DNA from: Bacillota bacterium
GTDB taxonomy: Bacteria; Bacillota_C; Negativicutes; JAEYSJ01
DNA: 64,000 nt
Direction: 5' to 3'
Assembly (NCBI GenBank): GCA_023434855.1
Contig: JAEYSJ010000399.1
Coordinates: 1 to 64,000 of the forward strand
Positions 63,343 through 64,000 of the stretch are shown here, piece after piece. A program made the position numbers and the translations under genes. Numbering within the stretch: the first letter of the stretch is position 1; each line of letters starts with the position of its first letter. The notes beneath the pieces were generated by a model. That model saw only the letters and a program-made list of their open reading frames with translations. It was not told the origin of the DNA and searched no databases.

Positions 63343-64000
63343 CTACCCGACTTTGTCCATAAATTTTACAGAGACCAAGCGAGATACACCTGATTCCTCC
63401 ATGGTAACTCCATGAAGAACATCCGCTACTTCCATAGTAGCCTTGCGATGTGTTACTACGATAAACTGCGTATTCTGAGCATAGTCGCGTAAAAATTCGC
63501 TAAATCGCTGAATATTAGCTTCATCCAATGCAGCATCGATTTCATCAACCATGGTAAAGGGTACTGGACGATAGGTTAAAAAGGCAAATAACAAAGCAAT
63601 TACCGTTAATGCCCGTTCACCGCCTGACAGCAAAATTAGGTTCTGCTGTTTTTTACCAGGGGGTTGAACAATAATATCGATACCTGTTTCCAGAACATTA
63701 TCAGGTTCTATTAATTGCAACTGAGCTTTGCCGCCGCCAAACAAGCGCACAAATATATCGCCAAAATGCTCATTAATACTTTTAAAAGCGACTGCAAATT
63801 GCCTGGACATATTGTTATCAATATCATTAATAATTGATGTCAAATAATCCCTGGCTTCTATCAAGTCTTGATATTGCTGTTGTAAGAACTGATATCTTTC
63901 TTGTACCCGGGCATACTCTTCTATTGCTATGGCGTTTACCGGGCCAAGCAGCGCAATTTCATCTTCCAATCGCTTGATAACTGTTGCTGCTTTCTCATAG
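63343..64000 (-). CDS. smc: Chromosome segregation protein SMC, C-terminal part (runs off the right edge)
   Basis: About 218 C-terminal residues of the SMC ATPase. The signature motif LLSGGERALTVIALLFA and Walker B FTMVDEIDAALDEANI are present, followed by the switch histidine in FIVVTHRKATMEVAD. The preceding coiled-coil portion (RYQFLQQQYQDLIEARDYL) begins near the edge. The N-terminal ATPase half, hinge and most coiled coil are outside the window. Confidence 0.95.
   Translation of the reverse strand, partial: YEKAATVIKRLEDEIALLGPVNAIAIEEYARVQERYQFLQQQYQDLIEARDYLTSIINDIDNNMSRQFAVAFKSINEHFGDIFVRLFGGGKAQLQLIEPDNVLETGIDIIVQPPGKKQQNLILLSGGERALTVIALLFAFLTYRPVPFTMVDEIDAALDEANIQRFSEFLRDYAQNTQFIVVTHRKATMEVADVLHGVTMEESGVSRLVSVKFMDKVG

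Noticed and set aside
1..64000. CRISPR array, rRNA, tRNA, integrase or prophage
   Set aside because: No regularly spaced direct repeats, no tRNA-like cloverleaf noticed and no integrase or phage structural genes seen; the palindromic elements are dispersed, not arrayed.

Overview
The window looks like a chromosomal segment of an endospore-forming Bacillota, most likely an anaerobe of the Sporomusaceae/Negativicutes or a related clostridial lineage. The seen evidence is sporulation genes (yqfC, yqfD, spoIIP, ytxC), a sigma-G-like promoter, low-to-moderate GC, strong AGGAGG-type ribosome binding sites and many TTG starts, together with classical Firmicutes gene order. The exact family is inference. 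There is no complete insertion sequence, CRISPR array, rRNA or tRNA.

Layout. (1) 1-11.7 kb, leftward: era-cdd-dgkA-ybeY-pgpH-phoH-yqfD-yqfC, then a HerA-like ATPase, a floA/nfeD membrane-domain operon and yqeY-rpsU. (2) 12.3-25.7 kb, leftward: HIT, mtaB, rsmE, prmA, dnaJ, dnaK, grpE, an archaeal-type (group III) chaperonin, hrcA behind a perfect CIRCE, hemW and lepA. (3) 25.8-33.9 kb: an unknown membrane protein, spoIIP, a class II aldolase, rplT-rpmI-infC (ATT start, attenuated leader), thrS with a T-box, ytxC. (4) 34-48 kb, accessory region on both strands: small ORFs under a sigma-G-like promoter, an Lrp/AsnC regulator plus aminotransferase, several secreted or unknown proteins, a DUF3231 protein with two small membrane proteins, a diguanylate cyclase, and decayed REP/RAYT material. 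(5) 48-64 kb, leftward: comM, ubiX, yraN, an HD-GYP protein, ylqH, ylqG, rnhB, rbgA, lepB, rplS, a SPOUT methyltransferase, trmD, rimM, ylqD, khpA, rpsP, ffh, ylxM, ftsY and the 3' part of smc.

Functionally the housekeeping parts serve protein folding (HrcA-controlled Hsp70 plus chaperonin), ribosome assembly and modification (YbeY, RsmE, PrmA, RimM, TrmD, RbgA, Era, LepA), protein targeting (Ffh, FtsY, YlxM, LepB) and cyclic-dinucleotide signalling (PgpH, GGDEF, HD-GYP).

The most unusual structural feature is a set of long palindromic intergenic elements. Six related copies (families A and B) sit in intergenic gaps of housekeeping gene clusters; five of them carry a short GTGT/ACAC hairpin on one side. 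A second, unrelated set (family C, three copies) and one single palindrome also occur. The most unusual gene is the group III chaperonin between hrcA and grpE.
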